This document shows positions 7,435 to 9,845 of a stretch of 9,845 bases of DNA, piece by piece; the first letter of the stretch is position 1, and each line of letters starts with the position of its first letter. The stretch comes from an uncultured Lachnospiraceae bacterium (GTDB taxonomy: Bacteria > Bacillota > Clostridia > Lachnospirales > Lachnospiraceae). The position numbers and the translations under genes are program-made. The notes under the pieces were generated by a model. The model did no database searches and was not told the DNA's origin. It saw nothing but the letters and a program-made list of their open reading frames with translations. The stretch is taken from contig CAMWMO010000015.1 in the NCBI GenBank assembly GCA_947175305.1, positions 1 through 9,845 of the forward strand. Direction: 5' to 3'.

Positions 7435-9831
7435 CTATTCTACCTTTATCTTACTCTCCGACCAGGCAACAAAGGACATACCGGGCTCCGTCTCGCCCAC
7501 CGCCTCTGTGGACGCAAGCATACCGATCCGGTATTCTCCTGCCGCCAGCTCCTCGCGCCGCATCCGCAGCACAAACCCGGCAAGTCCGATATGTTTCTCC
7601 TCCGGCAGGATCGCCTCCACATCCTTCCGATGCCAGTCCACCGGAACCGCCAGATAACCGGCTCCGTCCGTCCGCTGTAAAACCACCTCGCGCTTAAAAG
7701 CCGCATTGTCAGTCCCGGGCAGATAACTCCAGCCCATGATCCAGAAGATGTCCGGCTCATCAGCATGTATCTTATGTTGTAACTCAGCCAGATCCACCGT
7801 CAGCCGCAGCTGTCCGCGCTGCGCTCTTTTTACCAGCCTGCGCAGGGCAGACTTTAGCAGATATCGCCCCTCCTGCGTAACAAGACGATCCTCATGCGGG
7901 AATTTAAAATTACACCTGTAATCCGACGCATTGTCAATCAGATTCTTATGGTAGAAGGGGTCCTTTCCGCGAAGCTTCGGATGCCTTTCATAAAGAGCCT
8001 CCTTCTCTGCAAGCAGTCTCTCCCACTTTCCCTCATCCTGTTCGTCCAGACCGCGGCTCAAGGACTCATGGTGATAGAGGATCGCATCGTTTCTCAGCAC
8101 ATTGACATAGCCCGCCTCCAGCATCTTGAAGCAAAAATCCACATCGTTATAGGACACCGGCAGTCCTTCATCCAATCCGCCGGCTTCCTCATATTTTTTG
8201 CGAGTCACCATCAGGCAGGCTCCTGTCACAGCCGCCACATTGTAGGTGACCCGGTTTCTGCCATAATAATAATCCTCACCGTCCGGGAAGGTCACTAATT
8301 TGTGGGAAGGACCGATCACCAGATTGGTGACGCCGGCATGCTGGATCTGCTGCGTATCCGCATACCACAGCTTGGCCCCCACCGCGCCTACATGAGGCTG
8401 CAAGGCCTGTCCCACCATGCGTTCCAGCCAGCTGCCCTCAATGATCTCCATATCGTCATTCATCAGAAGGATCAGATCTCCCCTGGCCTGCTTCACGCCC
8501 AGATTGCACATTTTAGAAAAATGAAAGGGCATGGGTTCATAGAGATATGCAAACCCGTATGTCTTTTGTAACGCCTCCATCTTCTCCCGGTTCTCGTCGC
8601 TGCTCCCATTGTCAACCACGATCCACTCATAGTAGGTATATCTGGTCTTTTCGCGAAAAGAGCGCAGACACCTTTCCAACACTTCCGGGTGATCCTTGGA
8701 GGGAATGACGACGGACACCACGCGATGCGGCGCAATGGCCATATTTTCACTTCCCGACCGGGTACAGCGCTCCCTGCCGGAAACAGAAGTGTCGTAGAGC
8801 AAATGATAGATATCAGGGTCCGCCCCCAGCTCCTGCGTCGCGCGAAGCCCTCTTCGCAGCAGCGCCTCCGCATTGATCGACACACACCTTTTCGAAGCAC
8901 CCGCCAAAAAACGTCCCTGCGACAGCTCCTGCCGCAAACAGGCTTGTACCATCAAAAAGCGTTCCTGCCAGGTCGCCGCCTGCTCCAGCTCACGGGCACA
9001 AGTATCCGGCACCTGATAGGTTCTGTGGTAGAGCACGGACTCTATATGCCCGATAGCTCCCTCCCGTTTTACGAAATCGCCACCTGTCAGCTCGGCGATC
9101 TTTTCCTCCAGACGCAGACACAGCTCATAAAAACCCGCATCGGGATCCTTCATATTTACCATCCGATAGCTCATACTGTCGAGCAGACCGGTTTTGACTG
9201 CCAGAAAATGTCCCCAATATGCAAAAGCGAGCAGAGTATCCGGCGAATAGATCGGTTTAAACCAGGGCTCCATCCGTTTCGTCAGATCCTCCCAATAGAA
9301 ATCCTCGTCCGCATAGGCCAAAAGACACTCCGTATTTTTTGCAAAAAAAGCGCTCACCTCAGAAAATACGTTCCAGGAGAGCAGCCCCTCTCCATAGGTA
9401 AGGATCAAAATATCCGTCCCCGGTACAGTGATCTCCCGAAGCCCCTGCACGGCAATCGGCTCGCCCGCTTTAATAACACCCGTATTTTTATTTTCACATG
9501 CCTCGATCCACTGGAGATACGGATTGGACTGCCGCCATAATTCCTCCTCATAACGGAGCCGCTGCTCCTCCGTTGCCTCCGCCGAAGCACAATCCGCCGC
9601 CCCGGAAATGCCCTTCATGCGCCGCACAAGTCCCCGCGCGGGAGACGCCGCTTTCACAGCCATCTTATAAAGCGGATTAGCACAGATACGATTCAGATTG
9701 TCCTGCGCATCCGCCTGTTTTCTCTCCGCGTCCGCAATGCGTCCGGCCAGCACCGTATTCCGTTTACGCTCCTCCTCGTAGGCCGTCATGTAATAGGTTG
9801 TCCAATCGTAGCGGTTTTTCTGTCCACTCAT
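7435..9831 (-). CDS. Family 2 glycosyltransferase with degenerate first domain, intact second domain and beta-rich C-terminal extension
   Basis: A 798-residue protein. Residues 8-66 form a charged helix plus an NPLYKMAVKAASPAR block, clearly related to the start of the 683-residue neighbour. The first glycosyltransferase-like region (about 104-310) keeps LAYADEDFY (171-179) and WFKPIYSPDTL (190-200), but its nucleotide-binding beginning is missing and the DHDD site is replaced by TYGEG (145-149); the WRSH site is HRTYQ. It is probably not catalytic. The second domain (about 368-590) is intact: VVSVVIPSKDH (371-381), VVDNGSSDEN (405-414), FHFSKMCNLG (436-445), LLMNDDME (455-462), VGAVGAKL (481-488), AVTGACLM (534-541), NDVDFC (562-567) and YHHES (586-590). 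Residues 690-797 look like a beta-sandwich accessory domain with GW, DV and GF landmarks. Likely one sugar transfer in glycan assembly. The ATG at 9831 has only 14 bases upstream in the window and no clear ribosome binding site; a TGA overlaps the ATG by one base, so an upstream gene may end there. Confidence 0.9.
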   Translation of the reverse strand: MSGQKNRYDWTTYYMTAYEEERKRNTVLAGRIADAERKQADAQDNLNRICANPLYKMAVKAASPARGLVRRMKGISGAADCASAEATEEQRLRYEEELWRQSNPYLQWIEACENKNTGVIKAGEPIAVQGLREITVPGTDILILTYGEGLLSWNVFSEVSAFFAKNTECLLAYADEDFYWEDLTKRMEPWFKPIYSPDTLLAFAYWGHFLAVKTGLLDSMSYRMVNMKDPDAGFYELCLRLEEKIAELTGGDFVKREGAIGHIESVLYHRTYQVPDTCARELEQAATWQERFLMVQACLRQELSQGRFLAGASKRCVSINAEALLRRGLRATQELGADPDIYHLLYDTSVSGRERCTRSGSENMAIAPHRVVSVVIPSKDHPEVLERCLRSFREKTRYTYYEWIVVDNGSSDENREKMEALQKTYGFAYLYEPMPFHFSKMCNLGVKQARGDLILLMNDDMEIIEGSWLERMVGQALQPHVGAVGAKLWYADTQQIQHAGVTNLVIGPSHKLVTFPDGEDYYYGRNRVTYNVAAVTGACLMVTRKKYEEAGGLDEGLPVSYNDVDFCFKMLEAGYVNVLRNDAILYHHESLSRGLDEQDEGKWERLLAEKEALYERHPKLRGKDPFYHKNLIDNASDYRCNFKFPHEDRLVTQEGRYLLKSALRRLVKRAQRGQLRLTVDLAELQHKIHADEPDIFWIMGWSYLPGTDNAAFKREVVLQRTDGAGYLAVPVDWHRKDVEAILPEEKHIGLAGFVLRMRREELAAGEYRIGMLASTEAVGETEPGMSFVAWSESKIKVE

Positions 9832-9845
9832 CAGCTAAACAATCC

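Noticed and set aside
8689..9540. Plus-strand open frame of 283 codons
   Set aside because: Antisense to the 798-residue glycosyltransferase and without recognisable features.
1..9845. Mobile elements, CRISPR arrays, tRNA or rRNA genes
   Set aside because: No transposase motifs, regularly spaced repeats or recognisable stable RNA sequence were seen; gene coverage is nearly continuous.

Overview
The window looks like part of a surface-polysaccharide (capsule, exopolysaccharide or wall glycan) locus from a Gram-positive Clostridia bacterium, most likely a Lachnospiraceae-type gut anaerobe. This is inferred from protein style (RfbC/WcaE-like family 2 glycosyltransferases, a PgcA-type phosphosugar mutase, a WcaJ-like initiating transferase), from AGGAGG-type ribosome binding sites and from moderate G+C. 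No marker gene fixes the species.

All six genes I accept lie on the minus strand and read from right to left. In order of transcription they are: a 798-residue two-part family 2 glycosyltransferase (9831-7435); a 683-residue tandem two-domain glycosyltransferase (7419-5368); a 573-residue alpha-phosphoglucomutase/phosphomannomutase (5307-3586); a 489-residue glycosyltransferase with a truncated second domain (3449-1980); a 321-residue single-domain glycosyltransferase (1955-990); and the first 290 codons of a polyprenyl-phosphate sugar-1-phosphate transferase that runs off the left edge (870 to below 1). Spacing is 15, 60, 136, 24 and 119 bp. The first two gene pairs and the 489/321 pair look like one operon. 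Structured DNA sits in three of the gaps: a 25-bp near-perfect palindrome just after the 683-residue gene, a long imperfect hairpin of about 62 nt after the mutase gene, and a small hairpin directly against the start codon of the last gene.

Together the genes suggest this pathway. The mutase supplies glucose-1-phosphate (or mannose-1-phosphate) for nucleotide-sugar synthesis. The membrane transferase loads the first sugar phosphate onto undecaprenyl phosphate. The four glycosyltransferases extend the chain at the inner face of the membrane. The polymerase, flippase and nucleotide-sugar genes would be outside the window.

The most interesting feature is the set of three related glycosyltransferases. 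They descend from the same two-domain plan but differ in which half survives: 798 keeps only the second catalytic domain, 683 keeps both, and 489 keeps only the first, with a clear carboxy-terminal remnant of the second. The 798-residue protein also carries a beta-rich carboxy-terminal extension. Nothing in the window is a wholly unknown system; no mobile element, CRISPR array, tRNA or rRNA was seen.
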